64,000 bases of DNA from Aaosphaeria pasadenensis (lineage: Eukaryota; Ascomycota; Dothideomycetes; Pleosporales). Position 1 is the first letter of the stretch. Every line of letters starts with the position of its first letter. Positions 20,868 to 31,885 of this stretch are shown here, piece after piece. The DNA lies in NCBI GenBank assembly GCA_022813625.1, contig JAKLMB010000011.1, positions 62,001-126,000 of the forward strand. The letters run 5' to 3'. Under the pieces are notes generated by a model. The model did not search any database and was not told where the DNA came from. It saw nothing but the letters and a program-made list of their open reading frames with translations. A program made the translations under genes and the position numbers.

Positions 20868-22019
20868 TTAGTCGCTATCGACTACTCCTCCTTCGGGTCC
20901 AATAGGCTGAATCAATGTATAACTTCCACTCGAGTTGAACTCCTGAACGCCGTTGATCAGATAGAGCGGCGTCAAGTCACCGTCGTCACTAAAGTATAAT
21001 TTCGGTCGCTCCCTCCTATAGTAATCAATGCTTGTTCCATCGCTGAATTTGACCGTGGTATTGAAGGCTTCCTGCAGCTTGAAGGTCCAGTTGCCTTGCA
21101 ACTCTCTAGCGAACAGATGTGCACCAACTCTAGGGAACTTTTCGTTTCTCTCAGTGATGTCAATCATCCAGTGGACAAGCATATGCCAATGTCCACGCTT
21201 GTCGCGCCATAAGAATGGGTCCTCAGTCCAATGATCCCCATACCGAGATGTGTTCCAGGGCATCTTCACCAATTCCTCATACGGACCTGACCATTTCTCA
21301 CCAGAAAACAAAACACTATCGCCGACGCCCAACGCCATCTCCGAAGTCGGGTTCTCCTCTGACCACAGTGGCCACGGCGCGGGATTGGTATGGTTAATAA
21401 GAAGCAGTGTCTGCTCTGTCCATGATCTCAGGTCGCTCGATTTGGATACAGACACATTATTGGGGATCTTGAGCGATCGGCATGTATCCGCAGTTTCCAT
21501 GTCCTGCCCAATGAAGTACAGCAAGTATGCATCATCTGCCGGACTCCAGATCGTGGTGGGGTTGTGATGAAAAGTAGGGAATAGTTCCTGTGCCCACGTG
21601 TATGGTCCTGCAGGACCAACCCTCGATTCTGCGCGAATTATGGTGCTGAAGGGGCGCCATCCACCAAGTCCACATCCACGAGCCATTTGGGAGGTAATGA
21701 GGTGATAGAGGCCTTTATCATGGCGATCTTGGATGATGTGGCCGCCCCAAGATGAATTCCCGCCTTTCTGACTGTAATGATCCGGGCTCGTAGCATTAGT
21801 GTTGTTGTAGCCTGTCCATCGTGTTGCGGGATAGAGGTCGAGATGTCCACAGTCCGAGGATCGCCAGCCTGGGTCGCAGACGCAGGCGCTTGTCTCTAAA
21901 GAGCAGATGCCATTGAGGCTGCAGTCGTCATCTGTTTCGCATGCTGCAGCAGTGCGAAGGCAAACTAGCAAATAGATAGACAGAGCATGCCGAACCCAAT
22001 TGTTACTGTTGAGGAACAT
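20868..22019 (-). CDS. secreted EGF-like/GH43-like propeller protein
   Basis: Intronless, 383 aa, ATG at 22019. Residues 1-26 form a signal peptide ending near RTAAA. Then comes an EGF-like module with six cysteines (CETDDDCSLNGIC, CVCDPGWRSSDC, about 27-58). The remainder resembles the five-bladed propeller of GH43/GH32-type hydrolases (SWGGHIIQD, GLYHLITSQMARGCGL, NPTTIWSPADDAYLLYFIG, HWTEDPFLWRDKRGHWHMLVHWM), with many N-glycosylation sites. The acidic residues in EDPFLW fit that fold, but substrate and activity cannot be read from sequence. Its place beside the alpha-glucoside genes may be coincidence. Confidence 0.8.
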   Translation of the reverse strand: MFLNSNNWVRHALSIYLLVCLRTAAACETDDDCSLNGICSLETSACVCDPGWRSSDCGHLDLYPATRWTGYNNTNATSPDHYSQKGGNSSWGGHIIQDRHDKGLYHLITSQMARGCGLGGWRPFSTIIRAESRVGPAGPYTWAQELFPTFHHNPTTIWSPADDAYLLYFIGQDMETADTCRSLKIPNNVSVSKSSDLRSWTEQTLLLINHTNPAPWPLWSEENPTSEMALGVGDSVLFSGEKWSGPYEELVKMPWNTSRYGDHWTEDPFLWRDKRGHWHMLVHWMIDITERNEKFPRVGAHLFARELQGNWTFKLQEAFNTTVKFSDGTSIDYYRRERPKLYFSDDGDLTPLYLINGVQEFNSSGSYTLIQPIGPEGGVVDSD

Positions 22020-22509
22020 GATGACGACGTAGGTACATCCTGATCCGTTTGATCACTGTACATTTATATCGTAGATCGATGAAGTCTTTGCCGAACATTC
22101 ACACGGCAAACTGTCACTTGAAGGTTCGGTACTCGGTACAATGATGCCCAGTTCAAGCTCGTATTGAGAATGAATAAAGTTGGATGCGGTCGTTTCTCCA
22201 CCTTCTTCCCCGCGTCATGCGTTTACCTGCAGCGCGATAAACCCCAGATAGTCACAGCAATGCAGATCAGGCTAGATCTCGTTAGCATAATCATTGGCAA
22301 CGGATAATCTCGAACATGGAAAATTCACGCCAATCACAAAAGAGGTGTCAAATAGTGATGTAAAATTGGGGAGCTCATATGTATATTGGCTTTTCGCAAA
22401 TTGAATGCGTACTATATGGCTCGCTTATTCCATGCTTTTCGTGAGTTTTACCCCAGCAACATAGCGACCATGATTGCCCCCATGTTACACGGGTTATGCT
22501 TCAGTCCAT
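22020..22509. promoter_or_regulatory. intergenic region, 490 bp
   Basis: It lies between the RPS20 stop and the propeller-protein ATG (both minus strand) and holds the latter's promoter. No AmyR-type CGG-N8 repeat was found here. Confidence 0.4.
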
Positions 22510-23019
22510 TTATGCAGCAATGGTGACCTCAACCTCAACACCAGCCTCGATGTTGACGATGATCTGCTTGACGACCTCGGTGGGGGCGGTAAGATCGATC
22601 AAACGCTTGTGAATGCGCATCTCGTACTACGAAGGCGTTAGAAATGATTGGAATGTAGTCTCGCAGGAATACTAACGGTGTCCCAAGTCTTAGAACCCTC
22701 ACCGCAAGGAGTCTTCCTGGTGGAGATCTTGAGGTTCTTGGTGGGCAGACGAACGGGGCCCTTGACGCGGAGGTCCTTGGTCTTGGAGCGCTCAATGAGC
22801 TCCTGGCAGACCTTCTCGAGAGACTTGACGTTCTTGCTGGTCTGAAAATCGTTAATTGTGGACTCGGCATATGTAATTTATGAGGTTCGACTGACCAAGG
22901 TGATTCGGATACGGTGGGTCTTGGGGCCCTCGCCGAAGTCCTTCTCGTTCTTCTCTATTTCAATAGTTAGCAGAGTGTAGAAAGTTGTTGGTGACTGAGA
23001 CAAACGTACGGTAAGACAT
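22510..23019 (-). CDS. RPS20: 40S ribosomal protein S20 (uS10)
   Basis: Four exons: 23019-23010 (10 nt), 22954-22896, 22841-22677 and 22626-22510, totalling 351 nt and 116 aa. Joined protein landmarks are MSYQKNEKDFGEGP, HRIRITLTSKNVKSLEKVC, KDLRVKGPVRLPTKNLKIST and YEMRIHKRLIDL, ending in EAGVEVEVTIAA. These are near-universal in eukaryotic uS10. The start codon sits in a 10-nt first exon, so ORF-based calling misses this gene. It is divergent from the Zn2Cys6 gene across 295 bp. Confidence 0.97.
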
Positions 23020-23314
23020 CTTGAGGCTGGATTTGCAATGAGTTGCTGTTGAAGGTTGAATTCCGATCACGACTTGGATCTCAGATCTCGGCAAAGTGAT
23101 GACCGGTGCTGCTGGCTGTTGTTAGTAGTATCGTCAACTTAGGGTTCGCGATAATTTTGATAATCTTTGTGGGCAAATCTTGGCGCCCGCTAGTCCCATA
23201 ATGTCATTGGCGGGACGCGATCCGGAGGCCTATATCCCATCACGTGCACATCCGCAATACCACTCATCTATCAATTGACAACATCTATGGATATGGCAGT
23301 ATACGGATGAACTC

Positions 23315-24938
23315 ATGAACCCGCCATCTACAAGAAGAACTGTTGCCCAAGCCTGTGATGCCTGCCGTCGCCGCAAGATAAAATGCAACGGTTTGCAGCC
23401 ATGTCCGGGATGCGTCTCGGCCAATTTGACCTGTTCCTTCAAAGTACCCCAGAAAAGAGGTGGAAACCAGGGTGCCCGAGCTACGGTACTGAACGAATTG
23501 CGCAATAATCAAAACCGGGAGTCATCGAATGGATCGAGTCCCTCGGATGCAGAAAGAGCTCAATCAGCGCAGAGTCCGGCGCCTTCCCCTGGATCTAACA
23601 TCGGGCTCGAAACGATCACCATCGATGCCTGCATAGATGCGTACCTTAGCCGCATCCACCCCGTGGTACCTTTTCTAACCACAGAGGTCCTACGAGATGA
23701 AGCCAAGCACACATCTGACTCTCTTCTTTCCCGGCAATTCATTGTCTCTTTCTGTGCCTATGTGGTTACGTTCGGAAAAGTTTTGGACGAGGCATTGCTT
23801 ACGTCGTCCCATACCTCGGAGCACGAGCTTGGAACACAGCTCCTCAATGCAGCTCTTCGGATCTCCAATCCAGAGCGATTGACGAGCCCGAGCAAGCAGT
23901 CAATATTTATTTCGTTCTTCTTGTACGGTGCGTATGCAGGACTTGGACAGTATAGGCAGGGATGGTTCTACTTGCGGGAAGCCACGACTCTGTTCATGCT
24001 TCTCAGATCCGACGACGATCAGGCATGGTATTCCAAGAGTATTCATGAACGTTTGTTCTGGATTCTTTTGATATCAGAACGGTACGAATCTAAAATATCT
24101 CTTGTTGTGTTCCATCTGACAATGATAGATCTCATGGAATCCGAAAAAATCGTCCCATTACACTGCAGTCCACTCAGGAATTACCTATAGCGGATGACAC
24201 TGACGAACGCGGCCTCTATTATCTGGCTTCACTGTTCCGCCCCTTTGACGAAGTCTTCTTCGCTGTCTGGAATGGATCACGGCAGGACTGTAGCAAAGAA
24301 TGGTTACTTGGACTTGAACGCAGTGTACGCACTGCATTACCCGAGGTTCTGGAGATCTCGAACGAGCAGATCGCGAACATTAGAGTCTCGCAGTTGTGGC
24401 TCCAGGTCAAGTTGTGGGAGTTGTTCCCGCGTTTTGGTTTTCTTTCGAGTGAGTCTGTCTTCGAATGTTTAACGTTTAGATACCCAATCATGCTTGCACG
24501 AGATGTAACAGTGCTGGCTATGAAACTGCCAATCGCTAGTCTGCAGGTGCATGGTGTCGGAATGGTAGGTTACACATTACCTTCGTTTACTGGCTTTTAC
24601 TAACATTATAGACTGAAAAATTATTTGATATTGCATGCGCTGTTGCAGATATTTTGCACTTCGTTACGATATCTACTTCTCAGTTCGAACTAGGCCCGGT
24701 TGATTACCTCACTCAGATGACTTCACTCCTTGCGAAACTTCCAGGAGGGTCCTCCAAATTCGTGCCACTACTCCTTGCAAAAGTCAACGAAATGCACCCC
24801 GAACTTGTGCACTCGCTTTGCGAAGCGATTGAGAGGCCTGTATCAGCACTGCAAGACCCAATGAGTCCTGACTCGAAGTTCATGTATGAAGAAGAGGTTC
24901 GAAGAAGTTTGTACACAGATCTTAGTCGGGGACGATAA
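23315..24938 (+). CDS. Zn2Cys6 transcription factor, AmyR/MalR-like
   Basis: Three exons (23315-24081, 24129-24564, 24612-24938) give 509 aa; the first junction reads LISER|SHGIRKNRPITLQ. The zinc cluster is at the very N-terminus: C14-x2-C17-x6-C24-x5-C30-x2-C33-x6-C40, rich in Arg/Lys (ACRRRKIKCNG family style). The middle region (TLFMLLRSDDDQAWYSKSIHERLFWILLISER) and FDIACAVADILHF near residue 405 resemble AmyR, MalR and sucrose-utilisation regulators. It lies 2.5 kb from the alpha-glucosidase/permease pair, whose promoter has AmyR-type sites, so control of that pair is a reasonable inference. The assignment rests on recalled family resemblance, not on a search. Confidence 0.85.
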
Positions 24939-26645
24939 AGTCAAGTCAAGATGTCTTTCGTGGACAGATAAAGCAACACCCCGGAGCGAACTGTATTACA
25001 AGAAGCATCTATGTCCAATGCAGAAAACTACAGTTATCTGTGGGGCGAAATCACTTGGCCAAAAACAAATTGGACAGCTCAAATAGAGAGAACGTCTAAA
25101 GGCCACCAAAAGAGCGAAGGGCTGCCAACGGCGTACGCAAATCATCTTCCTGATGACGATCTTGCGGACTCATTTGCTCTTTTATTAGGCCCTGTTTTGG
25201 AGATCAAAGGGCCTAACTGGTTAGTTGGCATAGTAGCGACCGTACGTTCTATCATTACGCAGTCACTGTGCACGACGGTTATCTGCCACATACCTTTGGG
25301 TCCTGGTCATGGAGTCACAGCAATGTGTGACTCATACGGTTAGTATATGAGGATCTACCCATAAATGGCATCAATTGATACCGTGATAATTACGCCCTAG
25401 CCAAAGGAAATTCTGGCGTAGGAAGGCGTCAATGGAAGTTGACCGAACCGAGTGAGCGCACATAGGAGGAAACCATAGATTGCGCTATCGACATACTGGA
25501 TACTTGTATGAAGAGGATATGGTCGATCTCGTCAGCGCGACAAGAAAGAGATTGGAACCGTTGCAAGATGTATGTTATGGAGTCAAGGGAAGAGATGGCG
25601 TTCTTGATAGTGGAAGGGGCCATAGATCTGCGCTACCAGGTATATCAGGAGATATGGTCTGACTGTGCAGCAAAGCTCATTGCTGCCAATGACGAGGACG
25701 CCCAGGAGCTGGTGCTGACTCAAGGCTCGAGGGCGATAGCGGATGGAAGGCATGCTGCTATTGCTTCAGACTATGCAGGGTGAAAACGCACTTGGATGAA
25801 TAGCTTCAACTGATGGCATGGGTCGGTGTTGAGATGGGTCGATTCTGATTGTGAGGTCGCAAGCGGACGAAGCGGACGAAAGCGTTTCAGATGTCCTTAG
25901 TCGTCTACACTCCCATCTGGACTACGAATAGCGCAATATGACCAGTTCGTGCGGTCAACTAGTTAGCACATTGAAAAATGGGGCGATTGATCACCTGCCT
26001 AGAGTAGCGGACATGTGTAGAAGTGAAGGAAGCCTGTAGTAAAGCGAGTTGCGACAATGTTATTTAATGATACCATTTATTCTGGTGTACCTTCTAGGTA
26101 TATGTACCGACCTAGGTCCTTGGTGGGCAATGTTAACTGCATCATATCTAAACAAAGTCTACATTTGTTGCATTTGTTTATCATATTTCACCATAACTAT
26201 TATTTGTTGTTTACTACCAATATAGAATCGTGTCTTACGTCTCATGTCCCTTCACTCTACCCACCTCGGAAAGTAAATCCCGTGACGCGACCCACAGGAG
26301 CATAGCGGGACGAATGCGCGAACTGGCGGGCAGAATACGTCAATCGGGGACCCCGCAACATAACGAAAACTTGTATCCTACACTCACCTTCGAATAGATC
26401 CATCTTGCGTCGGAGTATGTTGCGGAATTAAATCTCGTTAGGTAAATCTAATCTTTCCATATTTGAAGGTACGCCCTGTGAATCTGACTCCGATCGGAAT
26501 ACTCGTAGTGACTACATCGGATATCAGCGGTAGGCCTACAAAAGGAGCCTCCCTCCGTCTAGCTGTTGAGCTAAGATTGAACAATAGAATATCATTATAC
26601 AGGAAACACATTTCACCAAAAGCTTTGAAACAACATCATTCCAGC
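24939..26645. other. intergenic region with coding-like fragments
   Basis: These 1.7 kb lie between the regulator and the NmrA-like gene. Two coding-like fragments on + are listed separately. The rest, including 25784-26645, shows no convincing gene; the 3' part holds the NmrA-like promoter. Confidence 0.4.
25011..25783 (+). pseudogene. unrecognised coding-like fragments
   Basis: Two stretches read like real protein but do not join into one clean model. One is 25011-25250 (SYLWGEITWPKTNWTAQ, LADSFALLLGPVLEIKGPNWLVG). The other is about 25461-25783, opening after a possible acceptor at 25460 (IDCAIDILDTCMKRIW, AIDLRYQVYQEIWSDCAAKL). They could be exons of a gene whose structure was not solved, or a relic. 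No family was recognised. Confidence 0.3.
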
Positions 26646-27563
26646 ATGTCAATCAAGAACGTCGCACTAGTTGGCGCTTCAGGCCATCTCGGGCCATCTA
26701 TTCTCAAAGCCTTCAAAGCCTCATCCACATTGACACCTTTCGTTATCAACCGAAAGTCGTCCAAGTCCGTCTACCCAGGAACAAACGTGATCACCGTGCC
26801 AGACGACCTCAACGTCTCGGAGCTCGCTAAACTGTTCAACGAGCACGCCATTGATGCAGTCGTCACCGCAATCGCAGGTTCCCTTGTCGACGAGCAGCGA
26901 AAGTTCATCGATGCCGCCTTCCAAAGCAACGTTAAGCGTGTCATCCCCGCTGACTTCGGCAGCTGCGATTCTGCGGATGAACTCACAAACCAAATTCTCC
27001 CATTGATGGACGGCAAGAGGGGCGTTCGTGAATATCTAATTTCCCTGCAAGAACGGGACAGAGAGGGAAGAGAAAAACTTACCTGGACGAGCCTTGTTAC
27101 TGGCCATTTCTTTGACTGGGGTCTCGGAAGCGAATTGTTGAAGTTTGATGTTAAGAACAGGAAGGTTTATGTCCTTGACGGAGGAGACATCTACTTTTCG
27201 AACTCAACACTGGATTTCATCGCCGACGCGACGGTTCGGGTTCTTGAGCGTCCAAAGGAAACAGCAAACAAGTTATTGTATGTCCACAGCCACCATGTAA
27301 CGCAGAACCAGATCACGGAGGTGTTGGAAAAGGTTACAGGAGATAAGTTCGAGAAAATTCCACAGGATAGTCAGAAACTCCTGGAGGTTGCAAGGCCGAA
27401 GATGCTGGAGGGTGATTTTGATGCCCGAGAAGAGGTTGTCGCCGTCCACGGTATTGTAGCTAGCGACTGGGCGGATAGAGAGACCTTTGCAAATGATCTA
27501 TTAGGTTTGAAGCTACAGGGACTCGAAGAAATCGTGAGGGAGGTCGTTAAAGCTGTTGGGTAG
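26646..27563 (+). CDS. NmrA-like / isoflavone-reductase-like NAD(P)-binding protein
   Basis: Intronless, 305 aa. The ATG at 26646 was chosen because the Rossmann motif follows at once (VALVGASGHLGPSILKAF, residues 6-23). The frame extends further upstream without an ATG. Other landmarks are DAVVTAIAGSLVDEQRKFIDAAFQ, the family's VKRVIPADFGSC (about 98-109) and TSLVTGHFFDWGLG. Members bind NAD(P) and act as reductases or redox sensors in the cytosol or nucleus. The substrate cannot be predicted. Neighbours give no clue. Confidence 0.88.
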   Translation: MSIKNVALVGASGHLGPSILKAFKASSTLTPFVINRKSSKSVYPGTNVITVPDDLNVSELAKLFNEHAIDAVVTAIAGSLVDEQRKFIDAAFQSNVKRVIPADFGSCDSADELTNQILPLMDGKRGVREYLISLQERDREGREKLTWTSLVTGHFFDWGLGSELLKFDVKNRKVYVLDGGDIYFSNSTLDFIADATVRVLERPKETANKLLYVHSHHVTQNQITEVLEKVTGDKFEKIPQDSQKLLEVARPKMLEGDFDAREEVVAVHGIVASDWADRETFANDLLGLKLQGLEEIVREVVKAVG

Positions 27564-28387
27564 CCATAATCTTGCTCAAGTATACCCGCAAATTTGTTAC
27601 AGTTACAGCACTGCTATCCTTGACAATAGCACGTTGAGCCAATGTCACAGAACTGTGGTATAGCATCAGATGTAGAAATTAGTGCAGCAATCTATGGTGA
27701 TAAAGTCTAAGTTATGTCACTGTGCATCCCAAGTTCTTAAATCTTGCCACATTAGAACTTATGTCACCGAACCCACCTCGTCTGATTATGAGCACTGAAT
27801 ATCACCTCCATCGTGGCCCTACCTAGAATCAAGAATGTAAGTTCCCGCAAGGAAGCTGAATTATTGTCATGCACGGTAATAGACCACTATACCTTTTTGT
27901 CCGCAGGATGCTATGCAGAGAGCTGGGACGAACGTTTCTGGCTGCAGTTGGCAAGGTCCCCACACCGTAAGTCTTAGTCGAGGGACAAGATTGAATTATT
28001 GAAATCGAGATGTTGGACCGAGTTCTCTCGATGTGACTCCTATTGCCTCCGTAGTTCTAGCCTTCACTTCATCAGGAGTTCAGACTACAGATAACGCAGG
28101 AAACAAGGCTGCCGCATTGGGATACGTAGACAGAGGCATAATGGAAGACGCTGGATAGAGTAGTGCTTTTTGATACTGGGAAGGAACAACTGGAGAAAGT
28201 ATTGAATTCTGGGTATATAGCTGTTTGGACCTACACGTCCGATGGCAAACTTCGAGACAAATTTTGTCCGTCGTTCGGTAGCGAAAATGACCAGTCTGTC
28301 GAAAGAAAAAGACACGTTCCGCAATCCCGTATCTAATCATGTCTTAAAAATGTCTGAAGGTATGTACCTCAACAATTCGGGGCGATT
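27564..28387. other. convergent intergenic region, 824 bp
   Basis: It lies between the tails of the NmrA-like gene and the SUR7/PalI gene. Small frames near 28080-28340 are not protein-like. Nothing was identified. Confidence 0.45.
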
Positions 28388-30095
28388 TCATATATCTTTA
28401 CGTCCCTTCAGGTCACTTTTGACCTCTTTCTTAATTCCTTTCCAATCACCCCTCTGGCTAGGCGTTCGCTCTCGCCGGACAAACGCCCACAACCTGACCT
28501 CAACGAACCACACAGCAATCCAATATCCCGCGGAAAAGGATACAAACAGCCAGCTCAGCCATGCAAATAATAACGCTCCGCTTCCTTGACCTACGATCAG
28601 GCCAACTGCCTGCCCGAAGCCGCCAGTAAAGCCATTGATACCGACTATAAGTGCGGTGAGGATTTCAGCAGCGAGGAAATGAAACGAAGACGCAATTATA
28701 GGTGCTACGAGATTGAAATAGATGAGGAGTCGAGACTGTGGAAAGAAGATTGCGGGAATAGAGGCGACAAGCGATATCCCGGACCAGATAAGTGAGATAA
28801 CGAGGAAGCCGTAGACACACATCCGGAGGGTTGATATAGCAGATGAGATGTTACTGAGAGAAGTAGATAGTTGGTCGAGAAGAGGTACGGATATCTTGGT
28901 TTGGCCAACAACCATAGAAGATTTAAGGTTGTTCATTATCGCATGAAATCCTGTCGTGTACGATTAGTTTTACAACTTGTTCGTTGGCATGAACAATTTC
29001 TGCAGCTTACCGGAGGATCGATCTTGGTAAGAGGTACACTTGTCGACTGTGGAGTCTCCCTCACAGATTGTTTCAAGATAAAGCAGGTACTGATCTCGCA
29101 TTTTGGCAGAAGATACTACCTTTGCAATCACCTCGTTGATAAGATCCCCGACACCTTGACTCCCGCTGTTGGTGATGTTATTCAAGACAGGGTCTAGCAG
29201 CATTGTCAAGCGGTCAGACGGATCCACCCCATAACCTGGCATTGTGGGTTCCGAAAGGCTCGAATCCTGCCGAGTCAATAGAGCTGGTGATGAGATTGTA
29301 GCTGGCTCGAAGCGAATGATGTCTTGACCAAGCTTTGAAGCGTTGACCTGGTTTTCATGTTACTCGCTATTGCTTCAAGCTTGTACAATATTTACCTACA
29401 GAAATCATGAATCCGTCATCTAGCATGCCAGGTTCCCGTCCGGCTAACACAAACAAAAGAGTCAACACAAAACTAGTGGCTGAGCTCGCAAAAGAAAGAA
29501 AGGCGGACAATCGCATCTTTTTGATAACTCTTTTTGTCGTTGTAGGAGGTGATGGTAATGCTCTATATATACTCTTCCTTTGATCCCCAACGTCTGGCTC
29601 CATAAAGAACCGTTTCTCCGAATAGAAGAAATCAGGCGTATCAGGGAAACCAGGAGTTGTTGGATGACTTGGACTTGAAGATTGATTTGGAGTAGCCGGG
29701 TGGGTTGGGCTGGCTGAGTGAATTGGAGTAGGTGGATAGTTCGAGCTCGTGCCATGACGTGGAGTTGATGGAAAACTTGGAGTTGCTGGTGGACCAGGAG
29801 TTGCTGGATGGCTTGTAGGAGGCGGATAACTTGGGGTAGTTGGATAACCTGGAGTAGCTGGATAACCTGGAGTAGGCGGGTAGCCTGGAGTAGGCGGGTA
29901 ACTTGGAGTAGGCGGGTAACTTGGGGTTGGCGGGTAGCCTGGAGTTGGCGGATAGTTGGGTGTGGAAGGATAGCTAGAAGTAGCTGGTGAGTTAAGAGGA
30001 GCTCGAGAGTAGTACCGCGCATGCTTCGGTGCTTTCAAGTTCTGTACAACTCTCACATCCTGCTTTGGTACTTCGTACCGTAACAGTATAGGCAT
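28388..30095 (-). CDS. SUR7/PalI-family membrane protein with Pro-rich repeat tail
   Basis: Three exons (30095-29400, 29347-29011, 28950-28388; 696+337+563 nt) give 531 aa. Splices read FMIS|VNASKLGQDI and DRSSG|FHAIMNN. Residues about 40-135 are a tandem repeat of YPPTPGYPPTPS type. After a basic stretch comes TM1 (about 198-218, FASSATSFVLTLLFVLA). Then follows an outside loop with a pair of cysteines (ICEGDSTVDKC), and three more membrane segments (VYGFLVISLIWSGISLVASIP, LVAPIIASSFHFLAAEILTALI, ALLFAWLSWLFVSFSAGYWIAV). The topology is that of SUR7/PalI proteins of cortical patches, eisosomes and ambient-pH sensing. The Pro-rich tail is N-terminal, probably cytosolic, and unusual. Confidence 0.82.
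29716..29975 (-). repeat. in-frame 18-nt Pro-rich tandem repeat
   Basis: Degenerate 18-nt units encode YPPTPG/YPPTPS-like hexapeptides, about ten copies within 29790-29975, with looser units to about 29716. Copies differ mostly at third positions and one residue, as in an ageing minisatellite kept under protein-level selection. Confidence 0.85.
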
Positions 30096-31885
30096 GGTTG
30101 CAGATGGGCTGTGTAGTCGACTGCAATTCAAAGCGGTTACCCCTAGTAAGGTAAGGGTGATTTGGAACAAAGATGCATATGAAGTCGAAGTATCAAAGAG
30201 AAAAAGATAGGAAATCAAGATCGTGACTATAGTTGGACGTGCTGGGACTGTGGTAGTTTGGTGTGGGGATAGAAGAAAGACCTAATGTTTCGCGATGGGT
30301 GCTCCTGGCTGGCTGCAACACGGTTGTAGCTACGACATCTAGTCGGCCGCGAAAGATAGATTGGAAAGCAGATGACTATCGCAATATCATTGCAAAAAAA
30401 AAAAAGAAAATAGGAGAAGAACGAGCGATCAAACGACAACAGAGTGCGCGTAGGAAATTTGGCACATCCATCTTAAGACGCCCAGCTGGAGGCGGTTGTA
30501 GAGGCGAAGGACGTGCATCCGGACGACTAAAGAAAATTGATACATTATGCGCCGTATCCCAAGAAAAGTTCCGATCCAGGCATGGAAGGTATCAAACAAT
30601 GGCTACGAATGATGGTGTTGTTTACGCCGGACTATTCAGCGCTATAAGGAAACGAATGCCGGGATCCCGCTCCCATCGTGCGACGAGTTCAACTCCGCAC
30701 ACTAGATGTTCGTCAACTCACACAGTAAATGCAGCATATGGGGAGATCGATTGTTAGAGCGTGCATGCGATCGTTCTCTATTTCTCGGTGCCCGCGTCGC
30801 TCCCGTCAGAGTTGGTAACTTAGCTTCGCCTCTTCTATGAGAAGCCCAGGTTGCCTAATAGAAAAAATCAAATCCCTGGGAATCGAGTAGATACCTCAAT
30901 AATTCATAGGATCGAGGATTGAATAAAAGAGGATGCAGGTCTTAGAAGAGTCAAAGCGACTTGGTGGGCCCACACAAGGGCCAATGTTACACAGGACGAT
31001 CATGCAGGTGCGGTCGGTGTTGGAAGGTGAAGTCATGAACTTTTGAGGACTCTTAATCAGCGTCGTCTAGATCTGGAACATCGAGCCGTTTACGCGTCGG
31101 AAAGGCCATTGGGCAGTGAGATGTTTCCTTGCTACAGAAGCGTAGTCGTGACCTGAAAAGATCACTATGAGCAACTAGAATGGGCCAATTGGGTTACCGG
31201 AGATCTTTATAATCGGGTTGAAACATGACACGGAGACTGAAATGTGTACACACACACCGGGGCCGTCGACGGCCTCAATAAAACGCCAACGACACAAAGA
31301 TCACATGCTCACTCGGTTCTACCAAAATTCTTTAGACTGGATCACTTAGTGAAGCGCCTACTATAGTTAGAGTGTAGGTAGTTGATATTTGTTAAAGCGA
31401 AGAATTGACGCCCATAGGTTGGGTCGATTGACCCGTTAGACGAGATCCAGCACAGCCTTATGACTGATGCGATGCATCTTATGAAACAATAATATTGCGG
31501 ACTGGAACCCGTTTGGTTGGTCCGAGGCGGAAATCATGAGACACGATAAATCAACTTTTTAAGAATGGAAAAACCGGCCATGACAGGTGTAGATCAAGGA
31601 CAGCAATGCCGAACAGAAAAGTGACAATGCCAATCGGCATAGCCTCTGAGTCAAGCCGTAATGCTTATAATAGGTCAAATGCCAAAATGAATTAGACCTC
31701 ATTCATGAAGGAAAAGTTTGAAACATCGGCGTGCTACTCCAGTCACGGTAGCCCCAGATTTTATTCTGCATAAGATTCGTTCTAGAAGAATAACGTCGAC
31801 GACTCCATGGACGAAATGCTGTATTCGTCTGTGCGGCGACAATGCCTACTTTTGATCCTGCATCCTCATCGACCGTCGGCGGCCA
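30096..31885. other. gene-free stretch, 1.8 kb
   Basis: It lies between the SUR7-like ATG and the carboxylesterase stop, so it includes the SUR7-like promoter. A poly-A run is at about 30392-30405. The frame at 30263-30757 lacks protein-like structure. No RNA gene was recognised. Confidence 0.45.

Noticed and set aside
24939..26645. Transposon remnant
   Set aside because: No terminal inverted repeats, target duplications, reverse transcriptase or transposase motifs were seen.
29462..30022. 186-codon minus frame with Leu/Gln repeats
   Set aside because: Frame-shifted reading of the same 18-nt repeat; the YPPTPG frame joins cleanly to the SUR7/PalI exons.
30263..30757. 164-codon frame on + upstream of the SUR7-like gene
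   Set aside because: Basic, low-similarity composition, no domain, and it overlaps the expected promoter and 5' UTR of the minus-strand gene.
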